In this document: in pieces, positions 9,184 through 18,532 of the stretch | Position numbering within the stretch: position 1 is the stretch's first letter | How the letters are laid out: the number at the start of each line of letters is the position of its first letter | NCBI GenBank assembly: GCA_023375785.1 | Contig: SZWC01023053.1 | Coordinates: 1 to 22,130 of the forward strand | Origin: Penium margaritaceum | Taxonomy: Eukaryota; Streptophyta; Zygnematophyceae; Desmidiales; Peniaceae | DNA length: 22,130 bases | Direction: 5' to 3' | The notes under the pieces: generated by a model | What the model saw: only the letters and a program-made list of their open reading frames with translations | Told to the model about the DNA's origin: nothing | Databases searched by the model: none | Made by a program: the position numbers and the translations under genes

Positions 9184-10015
9184 GATTGAGTTGGTTCCTG
9201 GAGCAACTCCAACGTTGCGGGCTGCTTATCGCATGAGCGATAATGAGCTGGGTGAGCTGAAGAAGCAGTTGGAGGAGCTGACGGATCAAGGGTTCATCAG
9301 ACCGTCAGTGTCATCCCATGCTGCACCGGTCCTCTTTGTGAAGAAGAAGACAGGGGAGCTGCGGATGTGCGTGGACTATCGTACACTGAAAAACATAACG
9401 ATAAGGAATCAGTACCCGTTGCCAAGGGTCGAGGAGTTGTTTGACCAGCTGAGGGGAGCGCAGTTCTTCAGCAACATTGACTTGTGCTCGAGGTACCCTC
9501 AGATTTGGATTGCAGAGCAGGCGGTGGAAAAGACGGTGTTTCAGACGCGGTACGGCCATTTTGAGTACCTCGTGATGCCGTTTGGGTTGACCAATGCTCC
9601 TGCAACGTTCATGAGTCTCATGAACAGGATCTTCCACCCTCACTTGGACCAGTTCGTGGTGGTGTTCCTCGAAGACATCCTCATCTACTCCCGAACTCTG
9701 GAAGAGCATCAGCAACACCTTTGGTAGGTTTTGGACATCCTTCGGAAAGAGAAGCTATTTGTGAAGCTCTCCAAGTGTGAGTTCGAGAAAAGGGAGGTGG
9801 AGTTCCTTGGGTACATCGTGAGCAACAAGGGTCTCCGCATGGACCTAAAGAAGGTGGAAGCAGTGAAGTAGTGGCCGACACCCAAGTGCGTGCGTGACAT
9901 CCAGGTCTTTCTGGGGTTTGTCAATTACTACCGGAAATTCACCCAGGAGTACGCAGAGAAAGGTACGCCGCTGACTCGGCTGTTGAGGAAGGATCACCAG
10001 TGGGAATGGGGCGAT
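9184..10015 (+). pseudogene. Element 2 reverse transcriptase
   Basis: Canonical Ty3/Gypsy RT blocks occur in order: [68 protein letters not shown], the catalytic Asp in NIDLCSRY (codon 9479-9481), [17 protein letters not shown] and [13 protein letters not shown]. The YxDD motif reads Phe-Leu-Glu-Asp, with Glu at 9671-9673 replacing the first Asp. The connection segment has CEFEKREVEFLGYIVSNKGL and FLGFVNYYRKF. Premature TAG codons lie at 9725 and 9868. A further frameshift near 10012-10018 separates it from RNase H. Confidence 0.93.
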
Positions 10016-10545
10016 AGGAGCAGAAGAGCTTCGAGGAGCTCAGATCTGCACTGTGTGATGCTCCGGTCCTGGTTCATCCAGATTCATCTTAGGAGTACGT
10101 CATGGCGACGGACGCAAGCGACTATGCCATTGGGGCGGTGCTGATGCAAGATCAAGGAAAAGGGCTGCAGCCGATTGCGTATGCGTCTCGCATGTTGCGA
10201 TGGGCAGAGCTAAACTACACAATCCATGATAAGGAGATGCTGGTGGTGATCCATGCGTTCAAGCACTGGAGGTGCTACCTCGAGTCGCAACGCTGCTTGG
10301 TCTTCACGGATCACTATGCCCTGAAGTACCTAAAGACGTAGCCCAACCTCAATCGCCGACAGACTCACATTATGGAGTTCTTGGAAGGGAGTTTTGACTA
10401 CGAGATCCAGTACAAGCCTGGGAAGGTGAACCCGGCGGATCCTCTGGCGCGGAGGCCGGACTTGAGCCTCAATGCCATCTCAGTCCTGATGGGATCTCCA
10501 GTCATGCATAGCCTGTTCAAGCACGGCTATGGCGTGGACAGTTAG
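10016..10545 (+). pseudogene. Element 2 RNase H domain
   Basis: After the frameshift, APVLVHPDSS leads to ATDASDYAIGAVLMQD (catalytic Asp codon 10111-10113), IAYASRMLRWAELNYTIHDKEMLVVIHAFKHWRCYL with the acidic Glu, and FTDHYALKYLKT with the third acidic residue. It ends with YKPGKVNPADPLARRPD. The catalytic acidic residues are present. Stops interrupt it at 10090, 10339 and 10543, all TAG; the first two sit where Gln is expected. The domain would remove RNA from RNA-DNA hybrids during reverse transcription. Confidence 0.9.
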
Positions 10546-11735
10546 TTCACGAGTGGTGCGCTGAAAGACGCCATGTGGGATGGAGCGTATTGGCGAAGGG
10601 GGCAAGAGCGAAGGATTGTCGTGCCGGACTATGCACCATTGAAGCAGTTGTTACTGGAGGAGGCGCATGACACCCATTACTCTGGTCACTTCGACTTCGA
10701 TAAGATGCTGAAAGCCTTGACACGCAAATACTGGTGGTCGTCAATGGCGACTGATTGCAAGAGGTTTTCGAGCAGGTGCAATGTGTGCCAACGCATCAAG
10801 GCGCGGAGGACCAAGCCACCAGGGGAGCTGCAACCATTGCCTGTTCCAAAGAGGCCATGGACAGACATCTCGCTTGACTTCATTGGAGGGTTGCCTGTGA
10901 CGCAACAAGGCAACAACATGGTGTTGGTGGTGGTGGGCTGGTTTTCCAAGATGGCACATTTCATCGCATGTCCTGAGAGTATTACAGCTACTGGGACAGC
11001 TCAACTCCTCCTCAATCATGTCATCAAGCTGCACGGAGTGCCGCAGTCAGTGGTATCAGATCGCGATCCACGGTTCACTTCGCGATTCTCGAAAGATCTC
11101 ATGGAGAAGCAAGGCACGCGAGTGCAGCTGACCACGGCATAACACCCACAGAGCGATGAGCAGACAGAGCACAAAAACCAGACATTGGAGCAGCTGCTGT
11201 GGAGCATGGTCCCACCTGATGGAGAGGGTTGGGAGGAGAAGCTCGGAGTGGCAGAGTTTGCCTACAACTCAGCAATGTCAGCATCAACAAGAAAGTCACC
11301 GTTTGAGGTGGTCTATGGCCACCAGCCGCTGAGCCTAGCAGCCCTTGCTACGGCAACATCTCCTCCGGCTGTGCAGCACATTACTGAAGGGTTTGCTACC
11401 ACTCGGGACGTGGTTCGGCAATGGCTGTTCAAGGCACAAAAGCAGCAGAAGCAGCAAGCTGATAAGCATCGCTCTGCGGAGTAGTTCCAAGTGGGAGATC
11501 AGGTGATGCTTAACTTTGCTAACCTGCAGCTGATGGGAGTTGGGAGTCCCAAGCTGAAACCATGATGGGTGGGTCTGTTCCGCATTCTAGAGAAGCAGTC
11601 AGCCGTTTCATACAAGCTGGAGCTGTCACCTCACTACACCATCCATCCGGTGTTCCACATCTCCCTGCTTCGTGCCTACCGCGACCCCAGCACATCTTTC
11701 CAGGGTCGCAGGATAGCTCTACCTCCTCCTGTCCA
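10546..11735 (+). pseudogene. Element 2 integrase
   Basis: The zinc-binding HHCC region spans about 10660-10800, with His residues in AHDTHYSGHFDFDKM and Cys in SRCNVCQ. The DDE core is complete in residues: Asp in SLDFIGGLP (10876-10878), Asp in VVSDRDPRFTSRF (11059-11061) and Glu in QTEHKNQTLEQ (11167-11169). The C-terminal GPF/Y-like part reads WVGLFRILEK and YKLELSPHYTIHPVFHISLLRAY. Stops occur at 11140 (TAA where Tyr is expected before HPQ), 11482 (TAG) and 11563 (TGA where Arg is expected). This domain would insert the cDNA. Confidence 0.92.
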
Positions 11736-11929
11736 GGTTGAAGGAATTGAGGAGTTTGTGGTGGAGAAGATTCTAGCGGACCGCCAGAGGGGACGACGGC
11801 GTGAGTTTTTGGTGGAAGGAGTACCCGGCGGAGCACAACTCTTGGGAGCCAGAGGCCAACTTCCACGTTGGGGGTACCAATACTGTTCTCCAGGAGTACC
11901 TCAGGCGCGCCGGGACGTCGCGCCTCTGA
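11736..11929 (+). pseudogene. Element 2 C-terminal chromodomain
   Basis: EFVVEKILADRQRGRRREFLV (near 11752-11812) is the first half of a chromodomain. After a shift near 11812-11822, YPAEHNSWEPEANF and LQEYLRRAGTSRL complete it and reach TGA at 11927-11929. A short deletion at the missing Lys-Trp position best explains the shift. Integrase chromodomains steer chromoviruses to chromatin carrying particular histone marks. Confidence 0.85.
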
Positions 11930-11942
11930 CGGGGGGGATGAA
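11930..11942 (+). other. Polypurine tract of element 2
   Basis: CGGGGGGGATGAA sits directly between the pol stop codon and the 3' LTR. It is the expected plus-strand primer position. Confidence 0.88.
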
Positions 11943-12718
11943 TGTAACAAGGCGTCCTGTTTTTCTGGCATACTCGGGGTCTCACCCGGGATTTAGAGGC
12001 ATCCGGGCCATTTTCCGATTTTCGGAAATCCAGGTCGCGGTCGAGCTCACCTCCGCTTGACCGCCGATGCGAGGAGGAGGAGGAGGAGCGAGCGCGCGAG
12101 CGAGCGCCGGCGTGGAGTTCATGCCGGTGCTAAGGCCCTGTTTTGTGCGAACCCCCATGCGGCATTCCGAACACGCCACGCGGGGGTGGCTTCCCCCTCT
12201 CAATGGGTAGCGTAACAGCGATGCTACCCGCCAAGGGGTTGTTTCAACGGACGGCCCCGGCAACGGACGCGGTCAACGGCGGCAGTAAAATCGGTGATTG
12301 CGACCATGCGACGGTCGCAGTTCTCTCGTGGCGTGTACAACAGGGCGACCGTACCCACCGCCGAGAGCCATACGAGACCAACACGGCGGCTTGCCAAGAG
12401 AGGAGACAGACCGTCGATCTCGACGATCGACGGCCAAGCATATCTTGCACTAGGCATTAGGTGCAAGTAGAGCACCAGGTTCAGGTGCAAGCAGAGCACC
12501 GAGTTCAGGTGCAAGTAGCTTGTCATAGCAATCTAGGAAAGCAATAGGCTGAGGCCTGGGCTAGCCAGCCGGACAGTATAAATACCCTGTACTCAGTTCA
12601 ATCTAATTAACCTGTATTTTCCAGCTCTGGCTTCCAGACATCTCCAAGTCTAACTTTCCGCTGCGACTGTGCTCTCCACACACTAAAGCATAATCTCTTG
12701 AGAGCACCCACTCTCACA
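11943..12718 (+). repeat. 3' LTR of element 2
   Basis: It runs from TGTAACAAGGCG to ...CTCTCACA and is followed by the GGACG duplication. It keeps the TATAAATA box (12577-12584), the three 24-bp repeats and the 9-bp-arm palindrome. Its end has six bases more than the 5' LTR, and a GAG triplet is added in the GAG-rich stretch near 12070. Confidence 0.94.
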
Positions 12719-12723
12719 GGACG
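12719..12723. repeat. Right target-site duplication of element 2 (GGACG)
   Basis: This is a perfect match to 6329-6333. Reading on, the bases encode Arg-Val-Asn-Val-Ala-Asp-Pro-Leu-Ser, the conserved end of a Ty3/Gypsy RNase H/tether region belonging to element 1. Confidence 0.92.
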
Positions 12724-13700
12724 CGTCAACGTGGCTGATCCACTAAGCCAACAACCTGTGGAAATTAAAATAGCCACAAAATTTAGTGGGTCCACTGTGA
12801 TAGCTACAATGCAAACACGAGACCCCCCTGTACTCTTGGGACAACCAACCCCATAGATTGTCCACTACGGCGGTTTTGTTGATAGGATCCGGATGAGATA
12901 TTGTGTGAATTTTTGCTTTTAAGACTCTCCAAATCTACACACGTACGGATTAGTGGAGGCAAGAGGAATCGTCTGGCATGAACAAAAAGTTGTTATACCG
13001 GACTTGGAAGACCTTTGAGCGAAGATAATCTCCCAGTTCCACGACCCACCAGTCACAGGTCATGTGGGACCTCGGAAGACCGGAAAGGTATTCTCAAACC
13101 ACTATTGGTGGCCAAGATGGAGTGTCAATGTCCGTAGGTATTGCATGACATGCACCCATGTTTTTGGAAGAAGTCAAGTAATAAAAAGCCTGTTGGAATC
13201 ATTCGTTAGTTTTTCCATCCCTGGGACTCCTCGGGAGTGCATCAACATGGACTTTATTACTGGTCTTCCGGACACTGCATGTGACCACGACACAATACTA
13301 GTGGTTTCAGATCTTCTCAAAAAGTTGACACACTTCATTCCTACCACCACTGATGTGAACGCAGAGGAGACCGCTTGTCTATTCCTTGGGGTGTTATAAA
13401 GTTACAAAGCTTGCCGTTGTGAATTATCTTCATTCAAGAAAGATCAATTGATAGTAAATTCCTCCAAAAGATACAGGACGACTTTGGTAGCGAATTGAAA
13501 TGTCGACGGCATATCACCCTCAAACTGATAGACAAACAAAGCGGATGAATCAAACCCTCTAGCAGATGCTCCGCATTTATGTGGACTCTGTCATGAATGA
13601 CTGGGACAAATTCCTAGCACCGGTAGAGATTACAGTGAAAAACTCTGTGAATGAGTCCATATAGTTCACACCGTTTTTATTTAACAGTGGTCGGCACCTA
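12719..13700 (+). pseudogene. Element 1 RNase H end and integrase remnant
   Basis: The segment starts with RVNVADPLSQQPV, continuing the RNase H frame cut at 6331. The HHCC region spans about 13034-13160 (FHDPPVTGHVG, YWWP, YCMTCTH). The first integrase Asp is in NMDFITGLPD (codon 13250-13252). The second catalytic site is degraded near 13440-13460. Near 13510-13560 one frame reads YHPQTDRQTKRMNQTL, where Lys replaces the catalytic Glu. NDWDKFLAPVEITVKNS follows. Many stops and frame changes occur, and the product would be inactive. Confidence 0.85.
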
Positions 13701-14156
13701 GTGGTGCCCTCTTTATTGGTGAAGAATAGGAGTACAAGAGGACAAATTCCTTCTGCTCAAGCCTTTTCCGGGTGAAAACTCCTTGTTATAGGAGACTACG
13801 GGTCACCTTCAAGCAGCTTAGCAAAGACAAAAAGCATATGCTGACAAAATTCACCGTGAGGTCTCACTTGACCTCAGCGACCAAGTGCTTCTTAGCACTA
13901 ACAACCTTCCACTGAAGTCGCCAGGGGTGCAAAAACTTATATGGAAGTGGATTGGGTTGTTTCCCATCATGGCATACATCGGGCCAGTGGCATACCGGTG
14001 ATTGCTTTCGTCGAGTATGAAGATACATGCCGTGTTTCATGTGAGCCTGTTGGCTCCATGCATAGTAGACGGAACCGTTTAACCACCGCCAGTAGTCCTT
14101 GCTACTGACAGCCAATACGAGGTCCTCCTACTCCAACACCGAGAGTGTACAATTCA

Positions 14157-14285
14157 GTCGTGAGTTGTTAGGGAGTATCTCGTTCATTGGACCGATTGTG
14201 GACCTGAACATAACTCATGCAAGCCCAAACCTCAGTTGCCCACAAGGGTGGTCAACGAGTACTTGAGCGAGCTTCTAGCTTGCAC
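14157..14285 (+). pseudogene. Element 1 chromodomain remnant
   Basis: One frame reads VVREYLVHWTDCGPEHNS, then CKPKPQLPTRVVNEYLSELL. This matches the second strand and C-terminal helix of an integrase chromodomain (a YLV-x-W core, then Gly-Pro-Glu-His-Asn, then a helix ending in EYL). The usual Trp-Glu-Pro after Asn-Ser reads Cys-Lys-Pro. A TGA lies at its start. The 13700-14156 stretch before it is the decayed integrase C-terminus; no clear motif was found there. Confidence 0.78.
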
Positions 14286-14607
14286 AGATAGACGCGTGGA
14301 AGGGGACACCACCGGAACACGGAAAAGGTAAACAACATTCCCATAGGGCGGCATTCATGGAAAATAACCAAAGGAGGTTGGGAACGCCCAACATGGTTGT
14401 CCCACGGATGCTCCAGCCTACAGGGGGGAGACCTCTAGCCGTGCTCATTGATAAGCAGTAGCTTAGGTCCATGTGTTATGTAAGTGTTTATATTTAAGTG
14501 GTGATTGAAATTATTTTGTTTTTTTTTTCACAATGCTGACGACTCAGTATCGGGCACTCTCACTTGTTGGTCATGAACCGAGATGGTTCATGATAAGTGG
14601 GGACGAA
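14286..14607 (+). other. Element 1 3' untranslated region with polypurine tract
   Basis: This is noncoding sequence between the chromodomain and the 3' LTR, with a T-run near 14510-14530. The purine-rich AAGTGGGGACGAA at 14595-14607 abuts the LTR and has the same layout as the element 2 tract, so it is taken as the decayed polypurine tract. Confidence 0.7.
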
Positions 14608-15268
14608 TGTAGCGGGAGGGCCAGTTCGGACCACCCCTTGTTAATACAAAGGCTGGCCGGTGGCCAACCACGCGCTTGCCGCGGGCCGGCTTGCGGGCCA
14701 CTGGCTGGGTGGTCAGGAGCCGGTCAAATGATCGGCCGGCCACCCAACGGCAAGACACCAAGCGCAGATCGAGCTGGTGGCTTGATCAGCGGCTGCGAGG
14801 CCATGAGGACCTCAAGGGCAAGGCTCGTGGTCTCGTGCCCTCACCCTCCTTGCCAGCGAGAGCAAGCGCGGATGATGGATAGGCGCGAGCAAGAGAGACA
14901 CAAGGAAAAAGGCAAAGCGGAAAACCACCGATCGTAGCTCGCACACAACGATTTTGCGCCGACACATTAAAAACCAAAACTCAAGTTTGTTTAGGTTGAA
15001 CTTCAAGTTTCAAAACTGCAAAAATTGTGTGAACTCACAAGTTCGAGGTAATACCCCCCTCGTTTCGGACCCAGGACAATGGGAGGGGGTAAACCCACAT
15101 ACGGCCCTCCAGAGACTTGAAATATTCAAGTATCCTTACATGGTTCGTTGATGACGATTGCCTCCCAAGAGTGACGCGGAGGGAAAAAACCCTCAAGCAA
15201 GCCCTGGACACCATTCTGCAAACTTTGATAACAACCTAAGAGCAGGAGCTAGAGAAATAGCCGTTACA
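14608..15268 (+). repeat. 3' LTR of element 1
   Basis: It runs from TGTAGCGGGAGGGCC to ...GCCGTTACA (661 bp) and is followed directly by TTTGG. It aligns with 530-1218 with many substitutions and indels. The CA terminus is kept here although lost in the 5' copy. Confidence 0.87.
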
Positions 15269-15273
15269 TTTGG
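15269..15273. repeat. Right target-site duplication of element 1 (TTTGG)
   Basis: This matches 525-529 exactly and sits directly after the CA end of the 3' LTR. Confidence 0.8.
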
Positions 15274-17599
15274 TAATGTCCAAACGTTGGGAGTGACTCC
15301 TTATGGATTCTTTTCACGACGCTCATTTGAACATGTCCATCACACGTCATACATTTTTGTGGTAAAATCGATTTGCACTTCATAACTTGTTGCGCTGGTC
15401 GTATGCGTTCTAGAGAGGTGCAATTGTCGTGTAACGGCCAACGTCGTATCTTTGCGAACATCACGAATTTGTACAATTGGCCACATGGTCCATCGCTCAC
15501 TATGTCGCAGCCACTGCTTTCAACATGTCGCTTCGAACCCAGTTATTCACAAAGGATTTACATGAAGAGAATCATGACAATGTTCCTCCAAATTTCACAA
15601 AATTGAACAGGAAACGTTGTTGTCTCCCTTGTCCAAGTGCCGTTGGAAGTCCCACGATAAACGCATCCCTTTGCTAAACCCCCCTACTGTGAGGCATGGT
15701 GTATATGGGTCACTGCAATAATTTCATATGAGAAAGTGCAATTATCACACACTGAGTGTGTGGTTATGTACATTTTCAATTTAAAATGGTTTACAATGTT
15801 AGTTATCGAGAGAGATACTAGGTTTACAAAGACTACCAACTTGCATGCTGTATGAAATATTAAGCACAAGAATAGCCTTTGTTGTTTCTGGCTAGCAGGC
15901 AATTATTCCTAGCGGGGCATAAAACTAATTTTCATGCGGGACCATTACTTTTTACCCAAATATTTTTTCTACATTATGTTCTCGACATCATTGACGACGA
16001 GTGAAGAGAGAAAATCTAAACTAGTGAGTGCAATGAAATTTATAAGATCTCATCGAAGGCAGACATAAATGTTATGTCGAGGGAGGATTATACATTCTCC
16101 CTTGTATCTTGAGAACAAATAAATCCTGGTTCTGTGTCCAAAACAATGTAAACATCAAATCACCATTAATCAAACTTGCTCCTTTCCACTGCAGGAGCCT
16201 TCATTAACAAGAGCATATTCCATAATTTTCTCTTTTTGCACGAGTTCGTAACGGTTCCCAAAGGATTCTGCGATCCAAAAATCCACCCTAAGTAGGTTTG
16301 CGATTATCGACATCGACCTTAACTTACAAAACATGGGTAGTTTGATCTTTGTAATGCAATATTATTCCTCGTAGCGAAGTCATTCTAGAATAAGGTCGTC
16401 GCACACTCGGTGAGTGATAAGTGTGCTTCCTCGCTTATTTCGAGTGTACTCGTCGCATGCACTACCTTCCTCCACTGGGGCCACAATGGACCACCTTGCG
16501 AGGTCTGACGCAAAGAACCAGTCGGGCCACTATCGGCCACGACAAACATGTCGAGGAAAACATGCAGTACAATGTAGTAGGCAAGTAGATGGCTGGCAAA
16601 AAATACGAGAAGCAGGTTCCAATGGATGAACTAGACAACAATAGAAAGAAACGAGATTCAAAGCTTGAATTTGAATTTTACTACGATGGTAACACAAACA
16701 GATTGCTTGGACATTTCTACGCCGAAACGATGATTATAGCTATAAGAGGCTACAAAAAACAGATATAACATATCTATGAGCCTTCGAATATTGTTTCAAT
16801 TATGGGGAAATATTTTTGAGCTACTTTGTTCCTGAAAGACAGTGACGCCCACTAAAGAGGCAAAATTACGATGAGGGAAAGCGCCCATTTTTTCACCTCA
16901 TAATTTTGCGATGTCGTTGAGGCGTTCTCATGTCAAGAAAATACCACAGTCGAACAACGTCAATATCCTGACCCGCCATGAAATTGTCATCAACCAAGTG
17001 TCCCAATTGAGCAGCAAAGGGAAGTAAATAGCTGATAATTGGATAAACATACGTGGTCTGCAAGGCTACGTGATCCTTCTCGTATATTATGGCTCAACAC
17101 AATATTTTATGCAACCAAGCCCTGAAACATGAGGAAAGAACAATCGGCGACTGTTCCCCTCGTGTAACCAACCAAATCGCTTGTGGTTCGTCAAATTGGA
17201 ACTGTTGATTTGACCAAAGTTTTAGAAATCGCCCAAACGCATGTCACAATCATATAGATAATGTTACTGGCTTGAACACACCATTTTCAACTTGAGCGAT
17301 AGTCAGAATGGTTTCTCACTACACGAAGTTGCTACCATCATTGCTCTGAATAGGTCCCAGATAGGCATCCGACAGAAGAGCGTTTCAAGAATCGGTACTT
17401 TTGTTTCGTGAGGACGTAGTACGGCATCGGGGATTAACCAAGAAATGCGGTAGTGACCTCGCGTCAAAGGTGGTGCCGGAACAGGCATCTTTGGTACTTT
17501 GTCCTTTGTTTTAAATAAATAAAGCACTTGATGATTGGCCCTAAACACGACACGTAAACACACACTGTTATTGGAAACAACGTGATGCAGTTTGACCTT
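15274..17599. other. Intergenic DNA with no recognised gene
   Basis: The base composition is more AT-rich than in the elements. Short open frames occur on both strands, none with a recognisable motif or sustained coding character. Two small inverted repeats stand out: an 8-bp-arm palindrome at 15746-15762 and an imperfect stem-loop at 16860-16909. No LTR, terminal inverted repeat or tRNA was identified. Confidence 0.6.
16860..16909. repeat. Imperfect inverted repeat around 16.88 kb
   Basis: GCAAAATTACGATGAGG (16860-16876) and CCTCATAATTTTGC (16896-16909) are complementary apart from a 3-base insertion in the left arm, around a 19-nt loop. It could be a remnant of a small inverted-repeat transposon or a chance fold; no flanking target duplication was seen. 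Confidence 0.5.
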
Positions 17600-18088
17600 A
17601 TTGCGTTCCTTTCCAATAAAAGGTATGTATTGGTCATATACGACAAAATTCAAGTTGTGATTGGACACGTGAGACAAAAATCTACACTGAGTGTGCTCCT
17701 CGTGTCGTTTTTTATGGTGACTGAGCGTAATTGCCAGATACACTAGCCCCAAACTTTCTTGTCCTTCCTAAGAAAATAATGGTTTGGCCACATAAGATCA
17801 AAACTCAAGGTGTTCGTCGACACATGAGACAAATTAGCGCAATGAGGTTGTTCTTAGTGTACTTTTGTATGGTGAGAACTCGCTGGCCACATACACAAGC
17901 CCGACGCATATGGGATCCTTCATGGGAAGAGTATCATTTGGCCATATATGACAGAACACGAGGTACGCTTGGACACATGAGACAAGTGTGCACACTGAGT
18001 GCATTCTTGGTGTAATTTTGCATGGTGAGTGAGCACACCTTCCACATACACTATAAGTGGATGGATGGTATGGGAATCCAAGAGGGGA
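17600..18088. repeat. Degenerate ~154-bp tandem repeat, about three copies
   Basis: Units start with G/CGACACRTGAGACAA at 17663, 17818 and 17971, spacings of 155 and 153 bp. Within each unit the order is conserved: CACTGAGTG-like, then TTTTNTATGGTGA, then a CCACATACAC-like block, then a TTTGGCCAYATA-like block before the next unit. Sequence from about 17600 matches the end of a preceding unit, and similarity fades near 18088. Units are well diverged. No gene function is assigned. Confidence 0.72.
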
Positions 18089-18097
18089 CATTGATGA

Positions 18098-18240
18098 GTG
18101 TCAACACTGACAAGTGTCAACGATGGTAAATTGACCTTATTACGATGGTAATGTCAATGATGGCAAATTGAAAAAGCCATCAAGACATGGCTTTGCCCTT
18201 GCGTTGACAAGTGTCAACACTGACAAAGCCATCAAGACAT
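18098..18240. repeat. Cluster of short interspersed direct repeats
   Basis: GTGTCAACACTGACAA occurs at 18098-18113 and 18211-18226. AAAGCCATCAAGACAT occurs at 18173-18188 and 18225-18240. GATGGTAAATTGA and GATGGCAAATTGA form a third near-repeat. In the second block the first two motifs overlap. It lies just beyond the 154-bp tandem array and reads as locally duplicated DNA. Confidence 0.75.
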
Positions 18241-18290
18241 CGCAGTGGCACACAGTGAACCACTAGGCTAGTCTTGACAAGACAAGACAC

Positions 18291-18518
18291 TTGTTTTGTA
18301 TAGTTTTGGAGCACCACTACATCCGCATGTGCACGAAGTATGGCTTTGACCACGTCGCCAACAAGCCCCTCCCCATCCTCGATGTTTGGCGCTCGCTTCG
18401 GGTGCGTTCAACATATGGCTTCGCAAGGATTTCCCATGGGTTGAGCTACACTACACCCTTGTGGGTTGCATTGACAAGCTCAGCCATGCAACATAAGCCA
18501 TTGAAGGAGGAAGTTTAA
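18291..18518 (+). CDS. Hypothetical short ORF, unrecognised
   Basis: This is a 75-codon open frame whose product contains Tyr-Gly-Phe segments but no known motif. It lies 14 bp before another open frame in a different reading frame. Together they could be pieces of one broken gene or transposon, or chance. Nothing in the sequence (promoter, splice signals, homology I can recognise) confirms that it is real. Confidence 0.2.
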   Translation: MFCIVLEHHYIRMCTKYGFDHVANKPLPILDVWRSLRVRSTYGFARISHGLSYTTPLWVALTSSAMQHKPLKEEV

Positions 18519-18532
18519 AAGGTCTACACATC

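Larger units (their letters stand above)
6334..12718 (+). mobile_element. Element 2: nested Ty3/Gypsy chromovirus, structurally complete but inactive
   Basis: This is a 6385-bp element with a matched LTR pair (TG...CA), a tRNA-iMet primer site, gag, protease, RT, RNase H, integrase, chromodomain, a polypurine tract and a perfect 5-bp target duplication. Counting by eye, the LTRs differ at about 50 of roughly 765 aligned positions (near 7%), mostly transitions, plus a 3-bp and a 6-bp indel. It inserted in the same orientation as element 1. About eleven premature stops, at least three frameshifts and altered catalytic residues make it non-autonomous. Confidence 0.95.
530..15268 (+). mobile_element. 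Element 1: old, decayed Ty3/Gypsy chromovirus (host of nested element 2)
   Basis: The element is bounded by a diverged LTR pair and a perfect 5-bp target duplication. Without the nested insertion it is about 8.35 kb. Between the LTRs are a roughly 0.9-kb leader and remnants of gag, protease, reverse transcriptase, RNase H, HHCC zinc-binding and integrase regions, and a C-terminal chromodomain, in the Ty3/Gypsy order. The chromodomain places it among chromoviruses. Every coding part is broken by stops and frameshifts, and the LTRs differ by many substitutions and indels, so it is clearly older than element 2. It cannot encode functional proteins. Clade assignment within chromoviruses was not attempted. 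Confidence 0.9.

Noticed and set aside
9311..9718. 135-codon minus-strand frame inside element 2
   Set aside because: It is antisense to the conserved reverse transcriptase blocks and is a shadow of that coding sequence.
17303..17752. 149-codon minus-strand frame
   Set aside because: It runs into the diverged tandem repeat, has no recognised motif, and similar fragments occur from the other units, so it is best seen as repeat-derived.
17600..18240. CRISPR-like repeat array
   Set aside because: The units are long and diverged with no constant short repeat and unique spacer structure, and the window is eukaryotic.
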